A DNA stretch of 64,000 nt from Demequina aestuarii (GTDB taxonomy: Bacteria; Actinomycetota; Actinomycetes; Actinomycetales; Demequinaceae). Shown here one piece after another: positions 35,409 to 44,876 of this stretch; the first letter of the stretch is position 1, and every line of letters starts with the position of its first letter. The notes beneath the pieces were generated by a model that saw only the letters and a list, made by a program, of their open reading frames with translations, searched no databases and was not told where the DNA came from. Made by a program: the position numbers and the translations under genes. Location: positions 1-64,000 of the forward strand of contig NZ_BBRD01000002.1 in the NCBI RefSeq assembly GCF_000975095.1, read 5' to 3'.

Positions 35409-35424
35409 ATGTTCACGTTCACAT
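35409..35424. promoter_or_regulatory. Probable LacI operator before chvE
   Basis: ATGTTCACGTTCACAT, an imperfect palindrome (12 of 16 symmetric positions) with the central ACGT common in LacI sites. It lies 55 bases before the chvE start and downstream of the lacI gene. Confidence 0.55.
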
Positions 35425-35523
35425 GAGGGAGTCAATTGTCTCAGGTCACGATTGAGTCACTATCGACGGCGGTCGACACGTGATCCTTACCAGGGGTGAT
35501 AACGACGGGGAGCGGGCAGGGAA

Positions 35524-36525
35524 CTAGGGCCGCACCTGCGCGGTCGTGTCCCGAACCACCAGCTCTGGCTCCAACTGCCGCGTGGCGGACGTGTCCGTGC
35601 CCCCCAGCCTCGCGACCATCAGATCGACCGCAAGCCGGCCCACCGCCGCGAAGTCCTGGCGCACCGTGGTGAGCGGCGGGAGGCTGTGGCGGGCCTCGGA
35701 GGTGTCATCGAACCCCACCACCGAGACATCGCGCGGCACCGTCCTGCCCGCATCGGCGAGCGCGTGGATCACTCCGAACGCCATCTGGTCGTTGGCGCAG
35801 AACACCGCGGTGGCACGCGGGTCGAGGCGCGCTCCCGCCGCGTAGCCCGAGTCCGCTGTCCAGTCGCCCTCGAGCATGTCCAGCCGCGCCAAGCGCTGCT
35901 CGGCCACGACGTTGAGGTACTCATCGCGACGCAGTTGGGACTCGGTGTACGTGGGCGGTCCGGTCACATGCTGGATGCGGGTGTGCCCGAGCGAGATGAG
36001 GTGACCCAGCGCCAGCCGAACGCCCGCGCGTTGGTCGATCGATGCCGCCTCTCCTCGCGGCTCGCCGCCGGTGAGGAGGTGGATCACGGGGACCGGAATG
36101 CGCGCCGCCCTCACCGCATCGGCGATCGCCTGCTGCTGTGCGACGAGCGCGATGCCGTCGACGCCGCGCCCCACGAGGAACTCCACCGCCTCAGTCACGC
36201 TCTCGCTGGTGGCGTCGGCGCTGGTCATGAGCGTGTGGAGGCCCACCGCACGCGCCGAGCCCTCGATCGAATGGAGCGTGGACAGTGGGCCGATGTCGGG
36301 GACCCGCGGGCCGATCATGCCGATGGTCTGCGTGCGCCCCGTCACCAGCGCACGGGCGGAGAGGTTGCGCCGATACCCCAGTTCCACGATCGCGGCCTGG
36401 ACCCGCTCGCGAGTCGCCGGACGAATGCCTGGAAAGTCGTTGAGGACGCGCGACACGGTCTGGTGGGACACGCCCGCGCGCGCGGCGACGTCGTGCATGC
36501 TCGGCCCGCGCGCACTGCTCACCAT
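35524..36525 (-). CDS. LacI family regulator of the chvE-mmsAB sugar importer (inferred)
   Basis: A 333-residue repressor. The DNA-binding head reads MHDVAARAGVSHQTVSRVLN from residue 9, with the hinge helix further on (NLSARALVTGRTQTIG). The sugar-binding domain follows, ending with the conserved VVGFDDTSEARHSLPPLTTV. It is immediately upstream of chvE-mmsA-mmsB on the same strand, so it most likely regulates that importer. The inducer is unknown; arabinose would fit the neighbouring arabinofuranosidase. Confidence 0.9.
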   Translation of the reverse strand: MVSSARGPSMHDVAARAGVSHQTVSRVLNDFPGIRPATRERVQAAIVELGYRRNLSARALVTGRTQTIGMIGPRVPDIGPLSTLHSIEGSARAVGLHTLMTSADATSESVTEAVEFLVGRGVDGIALVAQQQAIADAVRAARIPVPVIHLLTGGEPRGEAASIDQRAGVRLALGHLISLGHTRIQHVTGPPTYTESQLRRDEYLNVVAEQRLARLDMLEGDWTADSGYAAGARLDPRATAVFCANDQMAFGVIHALADAGRTVPRDVSVVGFDDTSEARHSLPPLTTVRQDFAAVGRLAVDLMVARLGGTDTSATRQLEPELVVRDTTAQVRP

Positions 36526-36596
36526 GGCTCCCCCACGAGGTCACTGTAGTCGCAGCGCGCGTCCTGGAACCTGGCGGATGCACGCGCCGGTGCGCG

Positions 36597-36640
36597 GCGA
36601 TGCCCGCGCCATCCGTCGAGACGGCGAGCGCGGGCATCGC
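36597..36640 (-). terminator. Terminator after the GH30 gene
   Basis: A perfect 13-base-pair stem, GCGATGCCCGCGC (36597-36609) and GCGCGGGCATCGC (36628-36640), lies 14 bases downstream of the giant glycosidase gene and separates it from the LacI-importer operon. Confidence 0.75.
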
Positions 36641-36654
36641 TCCTGGTGGTCGCC

Positions 36655-39600
36655 TCAGTCGTGCGTGACACGCTCCACGCGCCTCGCTCGACCAGCAACG
36701 ATCAGCGCGCCACCGAGGGCGAGGGCGATCGCCGCCGCTGCGGCCCACCGGCTGGCCACGTCGCCGTGTGCACCGGTGGATGACAATTGGTCGGCGCCGG
36801 AGCCACCATCGGCGCCGCCGACGCCCGAGCCATCCGCGGCGGCGAGAATCGACAGCGGTGATGCCGCAGCGATCCCAGTCGCCGCGTCGATCACGACGAT
36901 CTGGTGCTCGCCCACCGGGGCGTCGGTCGGGATCGTCACGGTGGTGGAGAACGCCCCCGTCGCATCGGCCTGAACAGTCGCGAGGAGCATCGGCTCGGAA
37001 TGCAGTTCGATGACGATGTCGCCACCGGGCATGAATCCGCTGCCCGCCAAGACAAGAGTCCCGCCCTGCTGGATCTCGCCCGCCGCGAGGTCGACCGCAG
37101 GCGCGACGCCGTCGGGAGCGATCACCCGGACCGGTCCCGCCTGCACGGCCGTAGTCGCGTAGCCAGCGGCCGATGCGGTCACCCGCACCGTCAGCTCCGC
37201 ACCGGTCGCATCCAGCGGCACCTCGACGGCCGGGGCGTCCCCGCCGATGACCTCTCCGTCGAGTCGCCACTGATATGTCAGCGTGGCGCCCGCAGGGTCG
37301 GCCTCGGCCGATGCGGTCGCGGTGCCACCTGCCCGGGCACCGGTCACCGAGACGCCGGAGAGTCCGACCGAGCGGTCGAACGTGACCTCGTAGACACGCG
37401 AGGTGCCGTCACCGGCCGTGACGGTCACGCGCGCCACCGAAGCGGCGTTCGTCGCCTGCTCGATCGCGACAGCGGAGTATCCAGAAGCCGCCTCGGCCGT
37501 CACCGTCGGCAGCTGCGCGCCGGCGACTGCGACGGAGTACGAGGTGTCCTCCGGTGAGAAGCCGTCCACCGCGTCGCCTCCCACCGAGAGCGAGGCGAGC
37601 GCGGGCTCGCTCCAGCCCTCCGGCGCCGCGACCACGACCGCGTCGCTGCGGACCGTGACTGCATCGAATCCGCCTGCCTCGACCGCAACCTCGAGCGCGA
37701 GCTCCGCGCCGATCATGTCGGTGGTGGGGGTGAAATCGAACCCGGTTGCCTCCGCCACCGGGGCGCCGTCGAGGTACCACTGGTACGAGGCGACGTCGGG
37801 CTCCGGAGACGAGGTCACCGTGGGCTCGACGAGCGCATCGGCCGTCGCCCCGTCAGCGAGCGTCACCGTGAGATTGATCGTGCGCGTGATCGTCACCGTG
37901 ACGGTGCGCGAGGTCTCGCCGTCGGCGGCGATCACCCCGACCGTCGCGACAGAACCAGTGCCGGCAGTCGCCTGGTCGATCGTCACCGTCGCACCCTCGT
38001 CGAGAGCGACCGCGGACACCAGCGGGTACGCCTCGCCGGGTGAATCCACCGTGTACTCCGTGGTGTCGGGGTCGAATCCGTCCACCTCCGTGCCGCCCAC
38101 GCGCAGCGTGGCGAGGCGGGCCTCCGCCGCGACCGACGGCGCGAGCGCGTAGACCTCCACCTCCGAGACCGTCAGGTGAGTGTTCTCGAACGCATCGAGC
38201 ACCACGCGCACGGCATCGCCGCGCACGGGCTCGAACGACTCGTCGATGACCGGCGCCCCTGCGGACGTGTCGTTGCTGAGGGCGATCGCCTCGAGCCCCG
38301 GCACCGCCGTCCAGTCGCCGTCCGCGTTGCGGTACTCGATCGCAGTCGACTCGGCCCAGCTCGAGGCGCCACCGTCCGCATAGAAGCGAATCGCGACGCG
38401 GTCGATCTCGTGCATCTGGTCGTACACGTACGTGAGGGTGTCCTGCGTGGGCTTGTTGCTGCCCACCCAGTTGGACCAGCCCTTGTCGTTGGTGACCTGG
38501 TTCCTGGTGTTGTCGACTGAGTAGCTGCCCTCCGTCGAGGTGGCCGACGCCGTGGTGCCGTCGCCGGGGTTGATGTTGGTGGCATCGGCCGCCGTGACGA
38601 TCACGGTGAGCGTCGCGGGAATCTCGCCATCGCCGGACTCCGCGGTGCCCGGCACCGTGACGGTTCCCACGGCGGCGAACGCGTCGCTCGCGATGCCGGA
38701 CCAGTACCAGGTGACGGGGATGTCGAGCGACTGCTCGGACGCTCCCACTCTCGCCGGCACCGTGACCGGTGCGGCCGCCTGGACTGCATCGAGGCTGGCT
38801 CCGGCGTACGTGGTGAGCGATCGGGGGTCGGTGACGGAGAAGCCGCCCACGTCCACCGCGGCGGTGACGTCGAACGAGGCACCGAACACGTCCGTCGCGG
38901 TGCCGGACACCTCGACCCTGCCCTCGACGTCCCATGCCGAGTCAGCGTGCTCATCCCACGTCACGGGCACGCTGGCCATGGTGCCCCAGCTGTACCGAGG
39001 GCTCACCGTCGCGGGCAGCACGGGCGCCACGCCGGCGTCGGTCTGCAGGGCGATCGTCACGGGTTCCACCGCGAGGTCACGCGTGATCCAGCGCTGGTTG
39101 GCACCGCCTGAGGACGTCCACCACCCGACGGTGGAACCCGCTGAGGTCGCTTGCCCGCCCACATCGAGCGCTTGGGCGAGCGCCTCGTTGACCAGCGAGA
39201 ATGTCGCGCCGTCGAGAGTGTTGACGATCCACCTGGTCTCGGGGTTCGCCGCCGCATCGGCGACGCTCACCTCCCGCAGTTCGGTGTCGGACTCCGACGC
39301 CGCCATCACGCGGCCGTCGCCATCGGTCAGCACGACCCTGGTGATGTCATCGCGCCCGGTCGGAGGCACCTCGTGCACGGTCCACGCCTGCCCAGGCGCC
39401 TGAGCGGTGGTGGCGGCCTCATCGTTGATGCGGAGCCGGCCGCTCGTGGAGTCCAGCATGAGGCCGCTCTGCACTCCCTGCAGTTGGTAGGTGTGCCCGT
39501 CGACCAGGCCGGGCGCCTCGTCTGCCACGCCGGAGACCCCCTCGATCACGATCGACGCGATCGACTGCGCCGGGACCGTCACGGTGACGGACGCGGAGTT

Positions 39601-41247
39601 CGCGTTCACGGCCACCGGGGCCTGCTCGACAAGCGCGTTGCCGGTCGGGTCGCTCTCCGAGTCGGCCTCGGTCGTGACGTACGCCGTCGCCGTCGCGCCA
39701 TTCGCGACCGCGCCGAACTGCGACAGGTCGATGGTGACCGCCCGGTCCTCCGTGGCGGAGTTGGAATGCACCAGGGTCAGCGCGTCCGAGCCGCCGTCCA
39801 GGGCGGCCGTCGTGGCGGCATGGTCCGTGGGGATGATCGAGTCACCGTCACCGATGAACTGCGTGAAGTGACGCATCGCATTGAACTTCGAGTTCACCTG
39901 GACGCCGCACGGCTCGACCGCGGTCGAGTCACCGCCGGCGTCGGCCACCCGGCGCTCGGACTTCCACACCGTCTCGCCGCCCTCGTCGAACGGCACGCAG
40001 TCGAGGTCGATGAAGACCGATCCCCAGTTGAGGTTCTCTCCCTGCGGCTCCATGTTGTAGAGGTCCTCGACAGGCTGCCAGAGCACCCACGCATCGGCCT
40101 CCAACTCGCGGAGGTCGTCGTGGATCCGGCCGGCGAGGCCCAGACCATTCTCGATGGCGGAAGGGTTCCATCCGGAGACCCAGCTGCCCTCGACCTCGCT
40201 CATCCACAGCGGCTTGTCGGCCTGGCTTGCGAGGTCACGGACCTGGAGACGACCGCCGGTGCCGTAGGTGTGGACGTTCATCTGTGCGACGTTGGCACGC
40301 GTCTGAGCGTCGTACCCGGCCCAGTCCTGGATGAAGATGCCGGGGTTGGTCTCGTCGGGGGCGGAGATGCCCGCGTTCGTGGTGGTGCCCTCATCGAGCA
40401 CGGCGGCCAAGGCGTCGATCAGGTCCGCCTGGCGCTGCGGTCCCACGTGCATCCCCTCTTGGCGACCCCCCACGGGCACGCCCCCGCTGAGGGTGGTGCC
40501 CCAGTACGGCGTGTTGGGCTCGTTCAAAGGATTGATGGTGTCGAACTCGATGCCGTGCGCGTTCTCGACCAACGCGGCGGCGGTGGCGAAGTAGCGAGCG
40601 AAGTCGTCGATCGATTCGGGCCGCAGCTGCTCTGCCGAGGCGTTGAAGCCACCCGACACGTAGCCCGACTCCGTCATGAAGTACGGCGCAGAATTGGCGA
40701 ATGCCTCCCAGTGCGTGATCTGACTGTCCTGCTCGAGGCGGTCGATCCACCACCGCTGCGTCTCGTCGGCGCTCGGGTCGTAGTGGTCGGGATTCGAGGG
40801 GTCGAATGCGGCGCGCATGTCGTCGCGTGAGGCGTAGTCGGTGGCGACGCCTCCGTAGGTGCCCGCCGAGCCGTCGGCGTCCTCGGCCCACCAGCCGTCC
40901 ACCGCGCCGCCCGGGCGAAGATAGTCCTCCACGTCAGAGGCGTTCTCGCCGCCGACGTTGTAGCGGGCGATGTTGAGGTCGAGCCCCTGCTCGCCGAACA
41001 CCGCTTGATAGAGCGACTCCCGGAGATCATCGGGATACCCGCCCGTCGCGTTGGCGAACCACACGAGGCTGGTGCCCCAACCCTGGAAGTCGGTGTTCGC
41101 GTAGCGAGGGTTCGGGGTGATGGTGAGGGACGTCGCGGCGTCGGCGGATGGCGCCGCGGCGACCACCCCTGCCGTCGCGCCGAAACCGATCGCTCCCAGC
41201 GCCGCAAGGGCGGGAACGCGCGTCCAGGGTCGAGACATCTTCGTCAT
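36655..41247 (-). CDS. Giant cell-wall-anchored GH30-like glycosidase (probable endo-beta-1,6-galactanase)
   Basis: A 1530-residue surface enzyme. In order: signal peptide (1-38); GH30-like catalytic domain (about 40-570) with acid/base E243 in INPLNEPNTPYWG and nucleophile in WMSEVEGS (E351 or E353); ricin-type beta-trefoil (584-723); two Big_4-like domains (735-890); an F5/8-type CBM32-like module (895-1035); two cadherin-like beta-sandwich domains (1044-1122, 1217-1291) alternating with Ig-like domains (1123-1208, 1293-1377); an IPT-like domain; and a sorting signal LSSTG (1488-1492), a helix and a basic tail. It probably cuts the beta-1,6-galactan side chains of arabinogalactan. Two LacI-type sites precede it, and GAGG sits before the ATG at 41247. 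Confidence 0.85.
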   Translation of the reverse strand: MTKMSRPWTRVPALAALGAIGFGATAGVVAAAPSADAATSLTITPNPRYANTDFQGWGTSLVWFANATGGYPDDLRESLYQAVFGEQGLDLNIARYNVGGENASDVEDYLRPGGAVDGWWAEDADGSAGTYGGVATDYASRDDMRAAFDPSNPDHYDPSADETQRWWIDRLEQDSQITHWEAFANSAPYFMTESGYVSGGFNASAEQLRPESIDDFARYFATAAALVENAHGIEFDTINPLNEPNTPYWGTTLSGGVPVGGRQEGMHVGPQRQADLIDALAAVLDEGTTTNAGISAPDETNPGIFIQDWAGYDAQTRANVAQMNVHTYGTGGRLQVRDLASQADKPLWMSEVEGSWVSGWNPSAIENGLGLAGRIHDDLRELEADAWVLWQPVEDLYNMEPQGENLNWGSVFIDLDCVPFDEGGETVWKSERRVADAGGDSTAVEPCGVQVNSKFNAMRHFTQFIGDGDSIIPTDHAATTAALDGGSDALTLVHSNSATEDRAVTIDLSQFGAVANGATATAYVTTEADSESDPTGNALVEQAPVAVNANSASVTVTVPAQSIASIVIEGVSGVADEAPGLVDGHTYQLQGVQSGLMLDSTSGRLRINDEAATTAQAPGQAWTVHEVPPTGRDDITRVVLTDGDGRVMAASESDTELREVSVADAAANPETRWIVNTLDGATFSLVNEALAQALDVGGQATSAGSTVGWWTSSGGANQRWITRDLAVEPVTIALQTDAGVAPVLPATVSPRYSWGTMASVPVTWDEHADSAWDVEGRVEVSGTATDVFGASFDVTAAVDVGGFSVTDPRSLTTYAGASLDAVQAAAPVTVPARVGASEQSLDIPVTWYWSGIASDAFAAVGTVTVPGTAESGDGEIPATLTVIVTAADATNINPGDGTTASATSTEGSYSVDNTRNQVTNDKGWSNWVGSNKPTQDTLTYVYDQMHEIDRVAIRFYADGGASSWAESTAIEYRNADGDWTAVPGLEAIALSNDTSAGAPVIDESFEPVRGDAVRVVLDAFENTHLTVSEVEVYALAPSVAAEARLATLRVGGTEVDGFDPDTTEYTVDSPGEAYPLVSAVALDEGATVTIDQATAGTGSVATVGVIAADGETSRTVTVTITRTINLTVTLADGATADALVEPTVTSSPEPDVASYQWYLDGAPVAEATGFDFTPTTDMIGAELALEVAVEAGGFDAVTVRSDAVVVAAPEGWSEPALASLSVGGDAVDGFSPEDTSYSVAVAGAQLPTVTAEAASGYSAVAIEQATNAASVARVTVTAGDGTSRVYEVTFDRSVGLSGVSVTGARAGGTATASAEADPAGATLTYQWRLDGEVIGGDAPAVEVPLDATGAELTVRVTASAAGYATTAVQAGPVRVIAPDGVAPAVDLAAGEIQQGGTLVLAGSGFMPGGDIVIELHSEPMLLATVQADATGAFSTTVTIPTDAPVGEHQIVVIDAATGIAAASPLSILAAADGSGVGGADGGSGADQLSSTGAHGDVASRWAAAAAIALALGGALIVAGRARRVERVTHD

Positions 41248-41304
41248 CGTGTCCTCTTCATTGAGTCGTATCGATGGGGCCCACACAGCTGTCGGTGCCG
41301 TCGG

Positions 41305-41321
41305 ATGTTGACGTCACCATG
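41305..41321. promoter_or_regulatory. LacI-type operator copy 1 before the GH30 gene
   Basis: ATGTTGACGTCACCATG, 58 bases upstream of the GH30 start. It shares its core with copy 2 (34 bases away) and with both sites before the sugar ABC importer (50010, 50043). Confidence 0.7.
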
Positions 41322-41338
41322 CCGGGCATGAACCTAGC

Positions 41339-41355
41339 ATGTTTACGTCACCATG
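41339..41355. promoter_or_regulatory. LacI-type operator copy 2 before the GH30 gene
   Basis: ATGTTTACGTCACCATG, identical to copy 1 except for one base, and preceded by CTAGC as the site at 50043 is preceded by GTAGC. It is probably bound by the LacI protein encoded at 50176. Confidence 0.7.
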
Positions 41356-41391
41356 CCAATGGCAAACTGCTGGAGACGGACGCGCGAACCG

Positions 41392-42897
41392 TCAGGTCGA
41401 CGGCACCCCGACGCGCAACCACGCCCACGACACGGGGGGCAGCGTCACCTCGAGCACGCCGTCCCCCGAGGCCACCGGGAGCTCCTGCATGGCCACCGTG
41501 CCAGGGCTTTCGTGGGTGTTCACCGCAAGCCGGCCCTCGGCAGACGTGAGCACCTCGGCCTCGCGCGCGGCGAGGTCGGCGCGCGGCAGCGTGATCGTGA
41601 CGGAGGCGGAGTCCTCCAGCGCTCGGTTCGCAAGGAACACACACCACTCGCCCCGATCATCCTCGTGCGTCACGACCGCGTCGACCGCGGGCGCTCCCGC
41701 GATCTCAGGGGCATCGACGTGCGTCTCGAGAACGTTCCCGCGGGCGTGGCTCGCGATGCGGGCGAAGGGCCAGAACGTGGCCTGACGCCACGCGTCGCCG
41801 CCCTCGGCCGTCATGATCGGCGCTATCACGTTGACCAGCTGCGCAAGGTTCGCGATCCGCACACGATCCGCGTTCCGGAGCATCGTGTGCAAGAAGGTCC
41901 CCACCACCACCGCGTCGGTCAGCGTGTAGACGTCCTCGATGACCTCCGGGTGCTCGAGCCACGGGCCGTGCTGCACCTCGCGCTGATGCTCGGGGTCGTT
42001 GAACCGGTCCTGGTTCCACACGTTCCACTCATCGATGGCGAGGGCCACCTGGTGCGAGTGCTGGCCTTCAGCGCGCACCTCGTCGATGATCGTGCTCACG
42101 TCCCTGATCGCTTGCTCCAGCCGCAGCGCTGAGGCAAGGAACGCCGACGGGTCCTGACGCTCCTGGACATACAAGTGCAGCGAGAGGTAGTCCACGTGCG
42201 CGTAGGCGTGCCGCAGCACGGTGCGTTCCCACTCGCCATACGTCGGCATGTCCGTTCCGGAGGAGCCTGCGAGCACCAGCTCGATGCTGGGATCGACGGC
42301 ACGCATGCCCTTCGCAGTCTCGCGCGCGAGAGCGCCGTACTCCTCGGCGCTCTTGGCGCCGAGCTGCCAGGGGCCGTCCATCTCGTTTCCCAGGCACCAG
42401 AGGCGTATGCCGAAGGGCTCCTCCGCACCATTGCGGCGGCGTGCATCCGACAACGCCGTGCCAGAGGGGTGGTTGGAGTACTCCACCAGGCGCATCGCGT
42501 CCTCGACGCCACGGGTGCCCAGGTTCACGGCCTCCATGATCTCGACGCCCGCCTGTTCGGCCCATGTCACGAACTCGTGCAGGCCGACGATGTTGGGCTC
42601 GATCTCATGCCATGCGGTCTCGAGCCGGCGCGGGCGCTCCTCGACCGGACCGATGCCGTCCTCCCAGCGATAGCCCGAGACGAAGTTCCCGCCTGGGTAG
42701 CGCACCACGCTCACGCCGAGTTCTCGCACCAGGTCCAGCACGTCGCCGCGAAAGCCCTCAGCATTCGCCGTGGCATGCCCCGGCTCGAATATCCCCGTGT
42801 ACACGCATCGCCCCATGTGCTCGACGAAGGAGCCGAACATCCGGGCAGGTACATCGCTGACCGTGACGCCCGGCACCGTCACCACCGCGTCGATCAT
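41392..42897 (-). CDS. Alpha-L-arabinofuranosidase, GH51
   Basis: A 501-residue cytoplasmic enzyme that releases terminal arabinofuranose from arabino-oligosaccharides. The acid/base E172 is in WCLGNEMDGPWQ and the nucleophile E290 in LAIDEWNVWNQ; SVVRYPGGNFVSGYRWEDGI is the usual N-terminal strand. There is no signal peptide, so substrates must first be imported. The ATG (42897-42895) overlaps the GH42 stop by four bases (ATGA). It is the last gene of the importer/glycosidase operon. Confidence 0.94.
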   Translation of the reverse strand: MIDAVVTVPGVTVSDVPARMFGSFVEHMGRCVYTGIFEPGHATANAEGFRGDVLDLVRELGVSVVRYPGGNFVSGYRWEDGIGPVEERPRRLETAWHEIEPNIVGLHEFVTWAEQAGVEIMEAVNLGTRGVEDAMRLVEYSNHPSGTALSDARRRNGAEEPFGIRLWCLGNEMDGPWQLGAKSAEEYGALARETAKGMRAVDPSIELVLAGSSGTDMPTYGEWERTVLRHAYAHVDYLSLHLYVQERQDPSAFLASALRLEQAIRDVSTIIDEVRAEGQHSHQVALAIDEWNVWNQDRFNDPEHQREVQHGPWLEHPEVIEDVYTLTDAVVVGTFLHTMLRNADRVRIANLAQLVNVIAPIMTAEGGDAWRQATFWPFARIASHARGNVLETHVDAPEIAGAPAVDAVVTHEDDRGEWCVFLANRALEDSASVTITLPRADLAAREAEVLTSAEGRLAVNTHESPGTVAMQELPVASGDGVLEVTLPPVSWAWLRVGVPST

Positions 42898-44852
42898 GCC
42901 TGCCTCCTCAGCAGCACCGCATCGAACGGCGCGAGTTCGCACTGCTCGCCGTGAACACTGACGGAGCGGGGCTGCGAGGTGTGATTCGCCACGAAGGCGA
43001 ACGGACCGCGCTCGACGGTCTCGACCCCGTGCTCGGGCTGCGGGAAGGCGGCAGTGATGCGCGCATCAGCGAGCCACCGCCCCACCAGGGCGTCCATGAG
43101 CTCCTCGTCTGGCTGCGTGCCGACATACCAACTCGCACCGTCGCCGTCCGCGCGGCGGGTGATCGCGGGCAGGCCGGCGGCGAAACCGTCCGCGAAGGAC
43201 GCGACGACCGTGGCATCGCTGACGGCGATCACCTCCTGCCACTCGACCGCCTCACCGGCGATCTCTCCCTCCACCGCTGTGCGCGTGTCGGCGTTCGGCA
43301 GGGGCGCGAACTCCTCGACCGCGACGCCCAGTGCGCCTTGCAGCGCCGAGCCCGGTCCGCCGAGGTATCCCCCCAGATATGCGTGAAGCTGCGGATCAAG
43401 CACGCCCGACTGGTACGAGACCACCAGCGTGCCTCCACGAGAGGGCACCGCGGCGAGCTCGTCCAGCGCCTGCGCGGAGGCGACGTGCAGAAGCGGCGCC
43501 ACCACCAGGTCGTACCCCCCAGCCGATGCGCCGGCGCGCAAGAAGTCGACGCTCACGCCGCGCCGCAGGAACCCCGCGTACCACGTGAGAACCGTCTCGA
43601 CGTAGTCGCGCTGAGCCGGCACCGCCTGCTGCTCGAGCGACCACCAGCTGTCCCAGTCGAACATGATCGCGACACGGGCGGGCACCCGTGTACCGACGAT
43701 GTCATCGAGGCCTGCGAGCTCGGCGCCCAAGGCCTGAACCTCGCGGTGGATTCTGGTGTGCTCCCCTGTATGCGGCAGCATCGCCGAGTGGAACTTCTCC
43801 GCACCGGCCTGAGACTGACGCCACTGGAAGTAGCAGATGCCATCCGCACCACGCGCGACCGCGTTGAGCGACTGAACCCGATTGAGCCCCACCGGCTTGG
43901 GGGCGTTCCGGTCACGCCAGTTCACTGCGGAGGTCGCTTGTTCCATGAGCAGCCACGGCTTGCCGCCGCCCAGGGATCTCATCAGATCGCGCGACGCGCT
44001 GAGACGCACGATGGCGCTCGAGTCGCTGGGGTCAGGGTACGAATCGTCGCTGACCGCATCCACATGCTGCGCCCACTGCCAGTAGTCGGCGCCTTTGAAG
44101 AAGCTCATGAAGTTCGTCGTGATCGGCAGGTGCGGCGAGTACTCGCGCAGAATCGTCGACTCCTCACGGTGCAACGACAGCAGCGCGTCGGAGCTGAACC
44201 GATCGAAGTCGAGCAGCTGCGTGGGGTTGAGGTGCGCTGGGGCGGCGGCAGGCACGCCGACCTCGCCGAAGTCCCCGTACGACTGCGACCAGAAGGCCGT
44301 GCCCCACGCGTCGTTGAGTGCGCCGATGGTGCCGTACTTCTCCGTCAGCCAGGCCCGGAACGCCTCCGCCGACTCTGCGTCGTAGGAGTGCGTGACATGG
44401 CAGCCATACTCATTGCCCACGTGCCACGCCTCGACCGCAGGATGCGCGCCATAGCGCGCCGCCATCTCCCTCACCAGGCGCATCGCGTAGGTGCGATAGG
44501 CCGAGGAACTGGGGCTGTACTGCTGACGTGAGCCGAAGCCAAGTGGCGTCCCGTCTTGGGTGACGGGAAGCGACTCGGGGTGCAGTCGCGCGAGCCACGC
44601 TGGCGGAGAGGCGGTCGCGGTGGCAAGAATCACTCGAATGCCACCCGCGTGAAGGCGAGTCAACACCTCATCGAGCCACGCGAAGTCGTACTCGCCAGGG
44701 CTCGGCTCGAGGCGGGCCCACGAGAACACCCCCACGGTCGCGGACGTGACGTGCGCCCCCCGCATCAGCCGCACATCGTCGTCCCAGACGTGCTCCGGCC
44801 ACTGCTCCGGGTTGTAGTCGCCACCGAACCGAATGCTAGGCGAATCGAACAT
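42894..44852 (-). CDS. Beta-galactosidase, GH42
   Basis: A 652-residue intracellular beta-galactosidase. It shows FGGDYNPEQWPEHVWDDDVR at the N-terminus, acid/base E148 in WHVGNEYGCH and nucleophile E304 in LLMEQATSAVNW; the trimerisation and C-terminal beta domains follow. GH42 enzymes commonly act on beta-1,3/1,4/1,6-galacto-oligosaccharides rather than lactose, which fits a galactan locus. It lies 24 bases after GH35 and overlaps GH51. Confidence 0.94.
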   Translation of the reverse strand: MFDSPSIRFGGDYNPEQWPEHVWDDDVRLMRGAHVTSATVGVFSWARLEPSPGEYDFAWLDEVLTRLHAGGIRVILATATASPPAWLARLHPESLPVTQDGTPLGFGSRQQYSPSSSAYRTYAMRLVREMAARYGAHPAVEAWHVGNEYGCHVTHSYDAESAEAFRAWLTEKYGTIGALNDAWGTAFWSQSYGDFGEVGVPAAAPAHLNPTQLLDFDRFSSDALLSLHREESTILREYSPHLPITTNFMSFFKGADYWQWAQHVDAVSDDSYPDPSDSSAIVRLSASRDLMRSLGGGKPWLLMEQATSAVNWRDRNAPKPVGLNRVQSLNAVARGADGICYFQWRQSQAGAEKFHSAMLPHTGEHTRIHREVQALGAELAGLDDIVGTRVPARVAIMFDWDSWWSLEQQAVPAQRDYVETVLTWYAGFLRRGVSVDFLRAGASAGGYDLVVAPLLHVASAQALDELAAVPSRGGTLVVSYQSGVLDPQLHAYLGGYLGGPGSALQGALGVAVEEFAPLPNADTRTAVEGEIAGEAVEWQEVIAVSDATVVASFADGFAAGLPAITRRADGDGASWYVGTQPDEELMDALVGRWLADARITAAFPQPEHGVETVERGPFAFVANHTSQPRSVSVHGEQCELAPFDAVLLRRQA

Positions 44853-44876
44853 GGTGTCTCCCTCGTGGTGTGGGCA

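Noticed and set aside
33690..35426. A 578-codon plus-strand frame opposite mmsA/chvE
   Set aside because: Antisense of two conserved transporter genes.
42951..44531. A 526-codon plus-strand frame opposite GH42
   Set aside because: Antisense of a clear GH42 enzyme with both catalytic residues.
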